From an uncultured bacterium (GTDB taxonomy: Bacteria; Verrucomicrobiota; Kiritimatiellia; CAIKKV01), in NCBI GenBank assembly GCA_938038445.1, contig CALHRZ010000020.1:1-33192 (forward strand): a DNA stretch of 33,192 nucleotides. The letters run 5' to 3'. The notes below the pieces were generated by a model. The model did no database searches. It saw nothing but the letters and a program-made list of their open reading frames with translations, and was not told the DNA's origin. Numbering within the stretch: position 1 is the first letter of the stretch; each line of letters begins with the position of its first letter. This document shows, piece after piece, positions 17,187 through 25,038 of the stretch. The translations under genes and the position numbers were made by a program.

Positions 17187-17765
17187 ATGAACAACGAACG
17201 GCTTTTTCACATTCTGCTCGGCATCACAGGCTCGATCGCCGCCTATAAAGCCGCCGATCTGATCCGGCAGATGCAAAAGCGGGGATGGGAAATCACGGTG
17301 ATCATGACCCGCGCCGCTACCCATTTCATCTCCCCCCTCACCCTCCAAACCCTTTCACGCAACCGAGTCTATGCGGAGATGTTCGATCCCGAAGCCGAGT
17401 GGGTCCCCGATCACATCGCACTGGCCGATCGCGCCGACCTCCTACTGATCGCCCCCTGCACGGCCAACGTGATGGCCAAGCTGGCCCACGGCTTGGCCGA
17501 TGATCTGCTCACCTGCACCGCGCTGGCCTGCCCAGCCCCCCTTCTCATCGCCCCTGCCATGAACGACCGGATGTGGGACCACCCCGCCACGCAGGCGAAC
17601 CGTCGTCTCCTGGAGGAACGCGGTGTCCGTTTCGTCGAACCCGCCGCGGGCGATCTGGCCTGCGGACGGGAAGGACGCGGCCGACTGGCCGATCTGGAGG
17701 CCATTTTGGCCGCCGTTGAAGCTGTTTGGCAGGCATGCCAAGCAAAAGGAAGACGCTCATCATGA
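17187..17765 (+). CDS. coaC: Phosphopantothenoylcysteine decarboxylase (CoaC domain only)
   Basis: A 192-residue flavoprotein of coenzyme A synthesis, removing CO2 from phosphopantothenoylcysteine. It shows the FMN-binding GITGSIAAYK (12-21), catalytic H76 in DHIALADRADLLLIAPCTAN and the PAMNDRMW motif at 123-130. In most bacteria this domain is fused to the CoaB synthetase; here the gene ends soon after the decarboxylase (VEAVWQACQAKGRRSS), with no CoaB domain and no broken remnant. CoaB must be encoded elsewhere. The stop overlaps the next start as ATGA. The alternative reading, a related flavoprotein such as UbiX or a lantibiotic decarboxylase, is less likely given the gmk context. Confidence 0.88.
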   Translation: MNNERLFHILLGITGSIAAYKAADLIRQMQKRGWEITVIMTRAATHFISPLTLQTLSRNRVYAEMFDPEAEWVPDHIALADRADLLLIAPCTANVMAKLAHGLADDLLTCTALACPAPLLIAPAMNDRMWDHPATQANRRLLEERGVRFVEPAAGDLACGREGRGRLADLEAILAAVEAVWQACQAKGRRSS

Positions 17766-17944
17766 ACCGCAAAATTCTGTTTGTGTTACTGCTGATTCTC
17801 TTCGCCGTGATCGTCATGGTCAGTTCCCGTAGCGGCACGGTGAACATATCCTTCTTTCGATGGACGCTTTTGAAAATGGATACTCCGTTCGCTCTCCTGG
17901 CCGCAACGGCATGGGGAGTGATCATCGGCGTCCTGTTAAAGTAG
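17762..17944 (+). CDS. LapA/DUF1049-like small membrane protein
   Basis: A 60-residue protein with two membrane helices (about 4-20 and 42-59) joined by a short loop, NISFFRWTLLKMDTPFALL. The two-helix hairpin with an N-x-x-F-F-x-W loop is typical of the LapA (lipopolysaccharide assembly protein A) domain. The ATG overlaps the coaC stop (ATGA at 17762-17765), so it is translated with coaC. LapA-domain proteins are linked to LPS assembly and FtsH-dependent control in E. coli; that role is only presumed here. The gene ends the housekeeping run. Confidence 0.7.
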   Translation: MNRKILFVLLLILFAVIVMVSSRSGTVNISFFRWTLLKMDTPFALLAATAWGVIIGVLLK

Positions 17945-18005
17945 CCTTCTCCCTCCTCCCATTTCGGAGGTCTCGACCCTTTGCGTTTGCTCAACGGAGT
18001 CTTCG

Positions 18006-19283
18006 ATGACCGCACGGCTAACCATCATCCCCGAAAATCCCTTCGAAGAGGGAATCGCGAAAGGAAAAACTCTCTCCCCCCAAAAGATCGAAGAGGAGAT
18101 TCGAACGGTTCTCATCGGTCCTCTTTTCCGTGCAACCCTGGGTGCCATGAGCCGGCAAGCGCTCGTGGCATTTGTCCAGGCGAAATTGGAAACTCCCCCT
18201 GATGCCAACCGTTTTCCGGAATTGGCTGAACTCTATCCCGACCGCCTTGACTTCCTTCGGGGTCTCGCACAAGGGGCAGCCGTTTCTCTCCCGACTGCGG
18301 CGCTCTGGGATTACCTTTATTACCGACTCAACATCGAAAAACAGTTCCAAGCCTATAACGATCTCTCTTCCCTTGGCCCCAATTCGGCTTCGCCCTCCGA
18401 TTGCCACTGTTCGGGGGTTCTCCTTGTCGGCCCAGACGGCGTACTCGGCTCCCACAGCATGGAGAGTCTACCCCCCGTCCGAAAACCTCGATCGTATCGC
18501 TGGAAAGCGCCTCCCCCCTTTGAGCCGCTTCGGCTTCTCAAGCCATACACACCCAAAACCCTGACGCTTAAAAAACCTCGAACCGGCTACATCGAAGCAT
18601 GGGGAACGGTCAACGAAAAAGGGGTCGGTGCCTGCTGCGGAACCTCCTGCGGCGTCTGGTTCGATGAGCCCATCGAGGACACATGGCCCCTTCATCATGT
18701 GCCGCTCCTGCGCTGGGCAACGAATGTTCCGCACCTTGTCACACTCTATCAACGCTACACGCTGCACAACTGGGGGCGAAACAGTCAAATCTGGGCGGAC
18801 ATCCATGGAAACGGAGTCGTGATCGAGAAAAGCTTCCGCCGGATCGGCGTTCGATGGCTGGCGCCGTCCAGCGTTCTATGGTGCACGGAAGGCCACTGGG
18901 AAAGCCCCGAAATGAACGCTTACTTGCGCCAAAAACGCCTGGAGTTTCTTCTCAAAACCGGGCGCCATTTGGGGTCCGGCGATATGCAGTATGCAACCGA
19001 TTGCGCTGTTCGCTTCACACGCCTTGGCGAACTGTGCCATGAACCCTTGGGAAAGGGACTTAAGCACATGAACCGTATTTTGACGGATCATGCAACTTTC
19101 CCACGCGCCATCTGCCGGCACGGCGGCCCCGACACGGCCCCCTATGACCAAACCGTCACACAACTCGTCGCAATGAAAAATCTCACGAAGAATATCGCCT
19201 ACTCACGGGGCTGGATTCCCTGGCGCCGTTTTCCCTGCCAGGTTCCCTGGACTGTCACGCAATACCCCCCTATCCCAGGGTAA
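18006..19283 (+). CDS. Probable C45-type (AAT-like) Ntn-hydrolase
   Basis: A 425-residue protein without a signal peptide. The segment CHCSGVLLVGPDGVLGSHSM (133-152) resembles the nucleophile region of C45 acyl-CoA:6-aminopenicillanate acyltransferase-like enzymes, where a cysteine followed by Ser/Thr becomes N-terminal after self-cleavage; C135 is the best candidate (C133 is two residues before). Later blocks fit the same fold: EAWGTVNEKGVGACCGTSCG and IWADIHGNGVVIEKS. Members hydrolyse or transfer amide-linked acyl groups; the substrate is unknown. GGAG sits 7 bases before the ATG. It stands alone, 61 bp after the LapA-like gene. A different Ntn-hydrolase or phospholipase-B-like subgroup is possible. 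Confidence 0.55.
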   Translation: MTARLTIIPENPFEEGIAKGKTLSPQKIEEEIRTVLIGPLFRATLGAMSRQALVAFVQAKLETPPDANRFPELAELYPDRLDFLRGLAQGAAVSLPTAALWDYLYYRLNIEKQFQAYNDLSSLGPNSASPSDCHCSGVLLVGPDGVLGSHSMESLPPVRKPRSYRWKAPPPFEPLRLLKPYTPKTLTLKKPRTGYIEAWGTVNEKGVGACCGTSCGVWFDEPIEDTWPLHHVPLLRWATNVPHLVTLYQRYTLHNWGRNSQIWADIHGNGVVIEKSFRRIGVRWLAPSSVLWCTEGHWESPEMNAYLRQKRLEFLLKTGRHLGSGDMQYATDCAVRFTRLGELCHEPLGKGLKHMNRILTDHATFPRAICRHGGPDTAPYDQTVTQLVAMKNLTKNIAYSRGWIPWRRFPCQVPWTVTQYPPIPG

Positions 19284-19485
19284 CCCTTTCGGTCGCCCCG
19301 GCACTTCATGCCGAAATACAGAGTCCGTTCGTTCGAACAAAACGAGGTTCCACCCCTTGTCTGCTTTGAAAACGAAATCCCAATTACGGCGATTCGCTCC
19401 CCATCCGATGGCGTGCTTGAATCAGTAGGCTGCGCTTGACGAAAATACGTCGCTCTGGCATTGTGTCAATTCTGACAATTTGTTC

Positions 19486-19863
19486 ATGTCCAAACTCCTT
19501 CTCATCGGTACCGGTGGTTTCTTCGGAGCGCTCGCGCGTTATTTCCTCAGCGGTTTGCTCCATCGAATTTCCTCCTCCCTTTTTCCTATTGGAACTCTTG
19601 GTGTAAACCTCGTCGGTTGCTTCTTCATCGGCGCCGTTTTGTCGCTCGCCTTAGATCACGGCGGAATCGGCCCCTCCGGCCGCCTCTTCCTCGCAATCGG
19701 TTTCCTGGGCTCCTTCACCACGTTTTCCACTTTCGCCTATGAAACCGTCGAACTCCTTTCCGACGGCGATTGGCCTTTTGCATTTCTCAATATCGCCGCC
19801 CAGTTGGTCTTGGGAATCGCTGCGGTCTTCGCCGGCCGTTTTGCGATTCGCCTTTGGCATTGA
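19486..19863 (+). CDS. crcB: Fluoride exporter CrcB/Fluc
   Basis: A 125-residue four-helix membrane protein that exports fluoride as a dual-topology dimer. The family motifs are present: GGFFGALARYFLS at 10-22, GTLGVNLVGCFFIG at 37-50 with the pore N41, and GFLGSFTTFSTF at 72-83 carrying the phenylalanine/threonine track. Start: ATG at 19486; a TTG at 19480 would add two residues. The next gene, a DUF190 protein, follows after 19 bp with its own strong Shine-Dalgarno. No fluoride riboswitch is evident in the 200 bp upstream. Confidence 0.94.
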   Translation: MSKLLLIGTGGFFGALARYFLSGLLHRISSSLFPIGTLGVNLVGCFFIGAVLSLALDHGGIGPSGRLFLAIGFLGSFTTFSTFAYETVELLSDGDWPFAFLNIAAQLVLGIAAVFAGRFAIRLWH

Positions 19864-19882
19864 AGAAAAAAGGAGATCACCC

Positions 19883-20230
19883 ATGAAAATCGAGGGGGAA
19901 GGCCAGCTGCTCCGAATTTACATCGGTGAGTCCGACCGCTGGGAAGGACGGCCTCTCTATGAAGCAATCGTCCTCAAGGCCCGTGAACATGGCCTTGCCG
20001 GTGCCACCGTTCTGCGCGGCCTTATGGGATTCGGGGCTGACAGCCGGATTCATACTGCCAAAGTACTCCGCCTCTCCGAAGATCTTCCTATCCTCATCGA
20101 AATCGCCGACCGCGCAGAGCGAATCAACGCCTTTCTTCCCGTGCTGGACGGAATGGTCTCCGAGGGGATGATGACGCTCGAACGCGTCCATATCCTCGCT
20201 TACCGCCACCAGCACAACAACGCTTCCTGA
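19883..20230 (+). CDS. DUF190 (PII-like) protein partnered with CrcB
   Basis: A 115-residue soluble protein: EGQLLRIYIGESDRWEGRPL at the start, the AREHGLAGATVLRGLMGFG core and ending in MTLERVHILAYR. This is the DUF190 family, with a PII/GlnB-like ferredoxin fold, often encoded beside crcB. AAAAAGGAGAT precedes the ATG by 6 bases. Its role is not established; the PII-like fold suggests a ligand-sensing regulator or partner of the channel, which is inference from neighbourhood. Confidence 0.88.
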   Translation: MKIEGEGQLLRIYIGESDRWEGRPLYEAIVLKAREHGLAGATVLRGLMGFGADSRIHTAKVLRLSEDLPILIEIADRAERINAFLPVLDGMVSEGMMTLERVHILAYRHQHNNAS

Positions 20231-20237
20231 TCCGTCT

Positions 20238-22247
20238 ATGCAAAATCCCCCCGCCCAAACTCGGAATCTCAATTCGAAGAACGCGGCCTCTTCCGCATTC
20301 TCAAACCTTCTCGAACCCGGCCGGTTCCTTGTCGGCTGCAATTACTGGGCCTCTCACGCAGGCACCCGCATGTGGTCCGATTGGCGCCCTAAGGTCATCC
20401 TTCGCGACCTCGATCAACTCGCAGAAGCCGGTCTGCGCCTCCTCCGCGTTTTTCCCCTCTGGCCCGACTTCCAGCCGATCCATCTCCTCCGCGGCTACGC
20501 CGGCCAACCGGCTGAAATAACGGATTCCAACGAAATCCCTCTGCCGGAAGAAGAAGCGGCTCAACACGGCGGCCTCTCCCCTACCGCACTCGATCGGTTC
20601 CAATTTCTCGCCGATGCCTGCGCCAAACGCCACCTCCAACTTCTCGTCGGCTTGATCACCGGCTGGATGAGCAGCCGCCTGTTCGTGCCGTCGGCACTGG
20701 AAGGACTCAACCCCCTGACAAGTTCCCTCGCCATCCGATGGCAAATCCGTTTCGCCCGCGCTTTCGTCCGACATTTCCGTCATCATCCCGCCATCGCGGG
20801 GTGGGACCTCGGGAATGAATGTAACTGCATGGGAACCGTTTCTTCCCCTCACGAGGCATGGTGTTGGACGTCCCACCTTGTCAATGCGATCCGTTCCGAA
20901 GACCTTTCGCGTCCCATCCTCTCCGGAATGCATAGCCTAAGCGTGCACGAAGAGGGTCCCTGGACCATTTTGGATCAGGCGGAATTGACCGACATCCTTA
21001 CCGTGCATCCCTATCCCCTCTTTACCCCCCACTGCGACCAGGATCCCCTCGATACCCTCCGCCCCACCCTTCACGCAGCGGCCGAATCGCTTCTCTATTC
21101 CGGCATCGGCCGCAAACCGTGCTGCGTGGAAGAGATTGGAACCCTCGGTCCTATGCTCGGCAGTGAAGAACAGGCAGCGGCGTATGCCCGCACCGTTCTG
21201 TTTTCCCTTTGGTCCTGCGATACGCGCGCGTTCCTTTGGTGGTGCGCGTACGACCAAAATCGGCTCGGTTTCGCGCCCTATCGCTGGTCCGCCCTGGAAC
21301 GCGAACTCGGCCTCTTCCGTTCCAACCGTCGCCCCAAACCGGTTCTCCATGAACTTTCCCGTTTCTCCCGCTGGCTGGAAACGCTCCCTTTCCAAACGCT
21401 TCCCCCCCGGCTGACCGAAGCGGTGTGCCTTCTGACCCATGGGCAGGACTCCTGGGGGGCCGCGTACAGCGCCATGATTTTGGCGCGACAAGCCCACTTC
21501 GATCTCGTGTTCCGAAAAGCCGACCAGCGTCTCCCGGACGCCTCCCTTTACCTTCTCCCTTCCCTTTCCGGCGCCTCACCCCTCCCCCAACAAGCCTGGG
21601 AAACGTTGCTGGACCGGGTCGCGAACGGAGCCATTCTATATCTTTCAATCCACGATGCCTTTCTTTCCTCTTTTCAGGACGCGCTCGGCCTTCAGATCAA
21701 CAGCCGATTCAAAACCCCCGCGCCCTTGCAAATCCGCCTCCTCTCCGAACCCCCAACCGATCCGCCCTTCACGGTTCCCGCAACTTACGGCTACGAACTG
21801 GCGATTCCCGGCTCTGCACGTATTCTGGCCGAGGATCAGGAAAAACGCCCTCTCTATGTGCAAATTCCTTTTGGGAAAGGACAGATGTTCTTTTTGACCT
21901 TCCCGCTCGAAATCCAGCTCGCCAGCGTCCCCGGCTGTTTCCACCGTCCTACGGCACCCCCCTTCTGGAAACTCTATGCCGCTTTCACTCCCTGGCTCCG
22001 GCGCGAACGTCTTCTGCACGCCCTTCCGCCGGAAATCGGCGCCACCGAACACCCGCTGGACCGGAGCTCTCGAGTGCTCGTTTTGGTTAACCATTCCCCC
22101 GCCACGAGAGAATTCTCCTTCCTTCTCCCTCACTCTTGGAAGATCCAACAGATTCTGTACGGGCATCCCCCCTCTGGCGAACGTCTCTGCATCGAGAAAA
22201 ATGATGCGGCTGTTTTCATCATCGAGCGGGGGCGGCATACACAATGA
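20238..22247 (+). CDS. GH5-like glycoside hydrolase with amidotransferase-like domain
   Basis: A 669-residue protein without a signal peptide. Residues about 30-380 read as a GH-A clan (beta/alpha)8 barrel: NYWASHAGTRMWSDW at the start, acid/base E194 in GWDLGNECNC and the likely nucleophile E299 in CCVEEIGTLG. Residues about 395-560 resemble the class I amidotransferase-like domain that follows the barrel in GH42-type enzymes, and a beta-rich tail follows. GH5 or a related family fits; substrate unknown. It starts 7 bp after the DUF190 stop with no obvious Shine-Dalgarno, and overlaps the next small gene as ATGA. It opens the carbohydrate cluster. Confidence 0.7.
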   Translation: MQNPPAQTRNLNSKNAASSAFSNLLEPGRFLVGCNYWASHAGTRMWSDWRPKVILRDLDQLAEAGLRLLRVFPLWPDFQPIHLLRGYAGQPAEITDSNEIPLPEEEAAQHGGLSPTALDRFQFLADACAKRHLQLLVGLITGWMSSRLFVPSALEGLNPLTSSLAIRWQIRFARAFVRHFRHHPAIAGWDLGNECNCMGTVSSPHEAWCWTSHLVNAIRSEDLSRPILSGMHSLSVHEEGPWTILDQAELTDILTVHPYPLFTPHCDQDPLDTLRPTLHAAAESLLYSGIGRKPCCVEEIGTLGPMLGSEEQAAAYARTVLFSLWSCDTRAFLWWCAYDQNRLGFAPYRWSALERELGLFRSNRRPKPVLHELSRFSRWLETLPFQTLPPRLTEAVCLLTHGQDSWGAAYSAMILARQAHFDLVFRKADQRLPDASLYLLPSLSGASPLPQQAWETLLDRVANGAILYLSIHDAFLSSFQDALGLQINSRFKTPAPLQIRLLSEPPTDPPFTVPATYGYELAIPGSARILAEDQEKRPLYVQIPFGKGQMFFLTFPLEIQLASVPGCFHRPTAPPFWKLYAAFTPWLRRERLLHALPPEIGATEHPLDRSSRVLVLVNHSPATREFSFLLPHSWKIQQILYGHPPSGERLCIEKNDAAVFIIERGRHTQ

Positions 22248-22618
22248 AAACACCCGCCATTCCTCCCATTCCCGACTACGGCCGTTGGTTTTCCGATCCA
22301 CCATGTTTCGCCGGTCAGATTGAGATCCGTCCAACTCGAGGGCTGCCAACTAAAGGCTTCCTCGACATTGCCATATCCGCAGCGTCAGGCTGTCACATGA
22401 ATGGAGAACTGATGTTCACGGCTATACCAAGCGATAAAACCGCCCCCTTGGAGTGCTGTTTTCCAGATCGGTTCGCTGACCGAAAAAAATTCCGAGGCCG
22501 TATGAAGAATCTTTCCTTCCGCCTCTATCTCCGCCACCGCCTCGTGAGGGCTTTGGGCGGGCGCCGAGGGCGCCGTTTCCGCCATCGCGGACCGTTGCGG
22601 TTAACCGGGTGGAAATGA
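22244..22618 (+). CDS. Hypothetical protein coupled to the GH5-like gene
   Basis: A 124-residue frame whose ATG overlaps the glycosidase stop (ATGA). The first 50 residues (PAIPPIPDYGRWFSDPPCFAG and on) have normal composition, but the last 40 are arginine/glycine-rich (GRRGRRFRHRG) and look like the antisense of a coding strand. The 3' third overlaps an open minus-strand frame. It may be a small real protein, a 3'-truncated gene, or a gene whose tail was replaced by rearrangement. I recognise no family. Confidence 0.35.
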   Translation: MKTPAIPPIPDYGRWFSDPPCFAGQIEIRPTRGLPTKGFLDIAISAASGCHMNGELMFTAIPSDKTAPLECCFPDRFADRKKFRGRMKNLSFRLYLRHRLVRALGGRRGRRFRHRGPLRLTGWK

Positions 22619-23062
22619 TTCGATGGCCCATCGGCAGATCAGCGCAAGGGAGGCAGTTCGATCGAGCACAAAGGAGGATTCCAGCGGAGTGTATTTTCCC
22701 TTGCGCCCATCCACTGTCGAACCATAAAAAGCTCGCGCCGCCACCGGCTGATCGTCCGCCAGCCACATCAGCATGATCCGCAACCGGTTTTGAGGAAACG
22801 CCTCCGGAAGCTGAACTCTCAAGAAGGTGCGTGTTTCAAACAGTCCCGATCCGACGCGCTCCAGGCCGAGCGGCCAGCGCGCTCCGAATCCTTCGCCCGC
22901 CGTCCCAATTCGCACGGCCGCGGCAAGACCTTTCGAGGCAGCAGGATCCCGCACCAAAACGGCCTCTCTCCCGGAGGCTCCCAGTTCGACCATCGTGGCG
23001 TTCAGACCGGATCTCCCTAAGATGCCGAGAAAAACAGCGGCCCACCGGACGCGGCGGTTCAT
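22601..23062 (-). CDS. Small secreted protein downstream of the lyase gene
   Basis: 153 residues, last gene of the minus-strand run; its ATG overlaps the stop of the heparinase-like gene (ATGA at 23059-23062). Residues 1-22 look like a signal peptide (arginines, then WAAVFLGILG, ending LNA). The remainder is beta-rich, with VELGASGREAVLVRD and RIMLMWLADDQPVAARAFYG, resembling a jelly-roll/carbohydrate-binding fold, though no family is identified. It ends at TAA (22603-22601), after which the same frame stays open to 22385, so the protein may be truncated by a nonsense change. A nearby convergent frame overlaps by 18 bp. Confidence 0.5.
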   Translation of the reverse strand: MNRRVRWAAVFLGILGRSGLNATMVELGASGREAVLVRDPAASKGLAAAVRIGTAGEGFGARWPLGLERVGSGLFETRTFLRVQLPEAFPQNRLRIMLMWLADDQPVAARAFYGSTVDGRKGKYTPLESSFVLDRTASLALICRWAIESFPPG

Positions 23063-25002
23063 ACGATCTGGCCCTTTTTCAGATCAAATGTCACGGGGAC
23101 TGTGCGCTCCTGCCGCTGCACTTGGACGCGGAAACAATCTTCCGTCGCCGGCCGGCCTTCCAAGCCGATTTGAGCCGATAATTCCCGGGAAAGCCCGAAA
23201 TGGAAAGCCGTTACGAAGAGAATACGCCGTTTTCGGTAAAGATTTTCCACGTAGAGGGAACGAAGCCGACGCTGGAGGAGCCCTTCCGGCGGCTGGTACG
23301 TCGTCAGGCGTTCCTCCTGCCCCAGAATGAGATGATCCTTCGCCGCTGGAAAGAGAAGGCAGGTCCTGAGTTCCGCGCGCCCATTTCGAACCCGAAACCA
23401 GTCCGGCCCCCATTCGATCGTTCCAGCGGGATGAAAATTCACGCGCGCCCGAATCGGCCGAGAAGACCGGATTTCATCTACCAACAACAGCACGTCCGGC
23501 TCAAGCAAGACGAAAAAGCGCCGGACCCGCCAGGCCAGGGGCCGATACACCGGCGTTGCGTCCACCAGCGCCCAACAAAAACCTGCGCCTTCCTTGTGGA
23601 TACGCACCCGAGCGTGGGCGCCAGGGGAGGGGTGGGGATATCCCCCTTCTAGTGTCACCATGTTATGTCCAATCGCAGCGACGTTATCAAAGTCCCACCG
23701 CAGCCACCGCCGATTGCTCGGATCGTAGAAACCAGGCTTGGCCTTTCGATCGCCCCCTTTTTTCCCTCCCTCATAAGGATACGGCCAATGGTTTGGTTCC
23801 GCCAACAGTTCGCGGCCCTGGACGTGCAGAACGAAATGGCCGAAATCCATATGACAGTGATGATTCAAATGAGGAATGTCACCGGCCTTGATCCCGATAT
23901 AATAATCGCGGGGTCCAAAACCACCCCTCCAAACAACGACACCAAGGCCGGGGAACAAACGTCGGACCGATTGTCCCGCGGGTGGTCGTTCCTGTTTGAG
24001 CCAGGGGTCGAGCAACCAGAGTTGCTCAAGACTTTTCACCCCCCGAGATAAAGCGAGCCATTGCCAGACGGGGTTCTGGCAGGCGCGTGCCAGACCCGTA
24101 AGCGCGAGCGAGGAAGCCGTTTGTTTTTTGCCATCGGACCAATTCCAGATTTTTCCCGGCCGCACATGCATGGAAAGATAGAAGTCGCCCGTGCGGGCTA
24201 GAAAAGGGTGGCGGAATAGGTTCACGGCACCGTTGGTGAAATGCTTCAGGCACCAGGCGAACCGAACGGCATACGTCATCCCATAATCCCAGTAGGCGGG
24301 GCCTTCGTTCCACCCTCCTTCCGCATCCCCCATGCCCAGGGCGGCCAATACGCCATTGATCCCAAACGCGACGAGTTCGCGATAAACAGGACATTCTTCC
24401 GCAAACGCCATCGCGGCGATGGCAAAGCTACTCGGCAAAACGATCCGCCAGTTGGCGCGACTTTTCGTCCAGGGGTAGGCCTTCCGATGTTGCACTTCAA
24501 GGGCGGGAAGGAGAATACGATCCACCGCTTGCTTTTTCAGGCGTTCCCGGACTTTCTTTGGGAGTGCGCCACCCATTGTCGCCCTCATAAGCGCAAGGGC
24601 GTAAATGCCGTGCGCCGTCCGAAGGTCCATGTCCAGGACCCCGAGGCATGAGGAGTAGGTCCAATAGGGGCGCCGACAGGATTCGAGCGCGGCAAGTCCT
24701 TCCACCGCCGGGGGGAGAGCGCGTGGATCCCGCGTCAAAAGATAGTATAAACCGGCGTTCTGAATCTGGCTTACTGTCGGCCAAATCGCAACGTCCCAAT
24801 CCGGACTGTTTTCCAGCGGAACCCGAAAATTCTGAAAAGCCGATTCCAATAGGGCATGATATCGTCGGGCTTTGAGCCGCCATTCTTCTTCCGTCCGACC
24901 ATTTCCAAGCATCGGGGACTCCCGCGCCGCGCGTTTCCATTCGTCGAACGCATGCCATACAGAACGGTCAACAGGGTGATAAAAGGTGCGTCGCATCGCC
25001 AT
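23059..25002 (-). CDS. Heparinase II/III-like polysaccharide lyase
   Basis: A 647-residue protein with the alpha/alpha-toroid plus beta-sandwich layout of heparinase II/III-like lyases. Visible signatures: a WRIVLP block with N184 (SRANWRIVLP), EGPAYWDYGMTY at 233-244 with candidate catalytic tyrosines, and the beta-sandwich entry HLNHHCHMDFGHFVLHVQG at 378-396 with histidines and an aspartate that bind metal or substrate. Such enzymes cut uronic-acid-containing polysaccharides by beta-elimination. No signal peptide is present, unusual for secreted lyases, implying cytosolic action on imported oligosaccharides. ATGs at 25002 and 24996 are both possible starts. It lies 36 bp after the 748-aa gene and overlaps the next gene by 4 bp. 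Confidence 0.8.
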   Translation of the reverse strand: MAMRRTFYHPVDRSVWHAFDEWKRAARESPMLGNGRTEEEWRLKARRYHALLESAFQNFRVPLENSPDWDVAIWPTVSQIQNAGLYYLLTRDPRALPPAVEGLAALESCRRPYWTYSSCLGVLDMDLRTAHGIYALALMRATMGGALPKKVRERLKKQAVDRILLPALEVQHRKAYPWTKSRANWRIVLPSSFAIAAMAFAEECPVYRELVAFGINGVLAALGMGDAEGGWNEGPAYWDYGMTYAVRFAWCLKHFTNGAVNLFRHPFLARTGDFYLSMHVRPGKIWNWSDGKKQTASSLALTGLARACQNPVWQWLALSRGVKSLEQLWLLDPWLKQERPPAGQSVRRLFPGLGVVVWRGGFGPRDYYIGIKAGDIPHLNHHCHMDFGHFVLHVQGRELLAEPNHWPYPYEGGKKGGDRKAKPGFYDPSNRRWLRWDFDNVAAIGHNMVTLEGGYPHPSPGAHARVRIHKEGAGFCWALVDATPVYRPLAWRVRRFFVLLEPDVLLLVDEIRSSRPIRARVNFHPAGTIEWGPDWFRVRNGRAELRTCLLFPAAKDHLILGQEERLTTYQPPEGLLQRRLRSLYVENLYRKRRILFVTAFHFGLSRELSAQIGLEGRPATEDCFRVQVQRQERTVPVTFDLKKGQIV

Positions 25003-25038
25003 GGATTTCGTCAGGTCAGACCCTTCCCGCGCCCGGGA

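Noticed and set aside
17945..17985. CCTCC/GGAGG stem after the LapA-like gene as an intrinsic terminator
   Set aside because: The stem is only 5 bp and has no T-run after it.
19284..19485. Possible fluoride riboswitch upstream of crcB
   Set aside because: A GATGG and a GTAGGCTGCGC stretch are present, but the conserved pseudoknot and the CTGATG-type 3' element of the crcB motif cannot be built.
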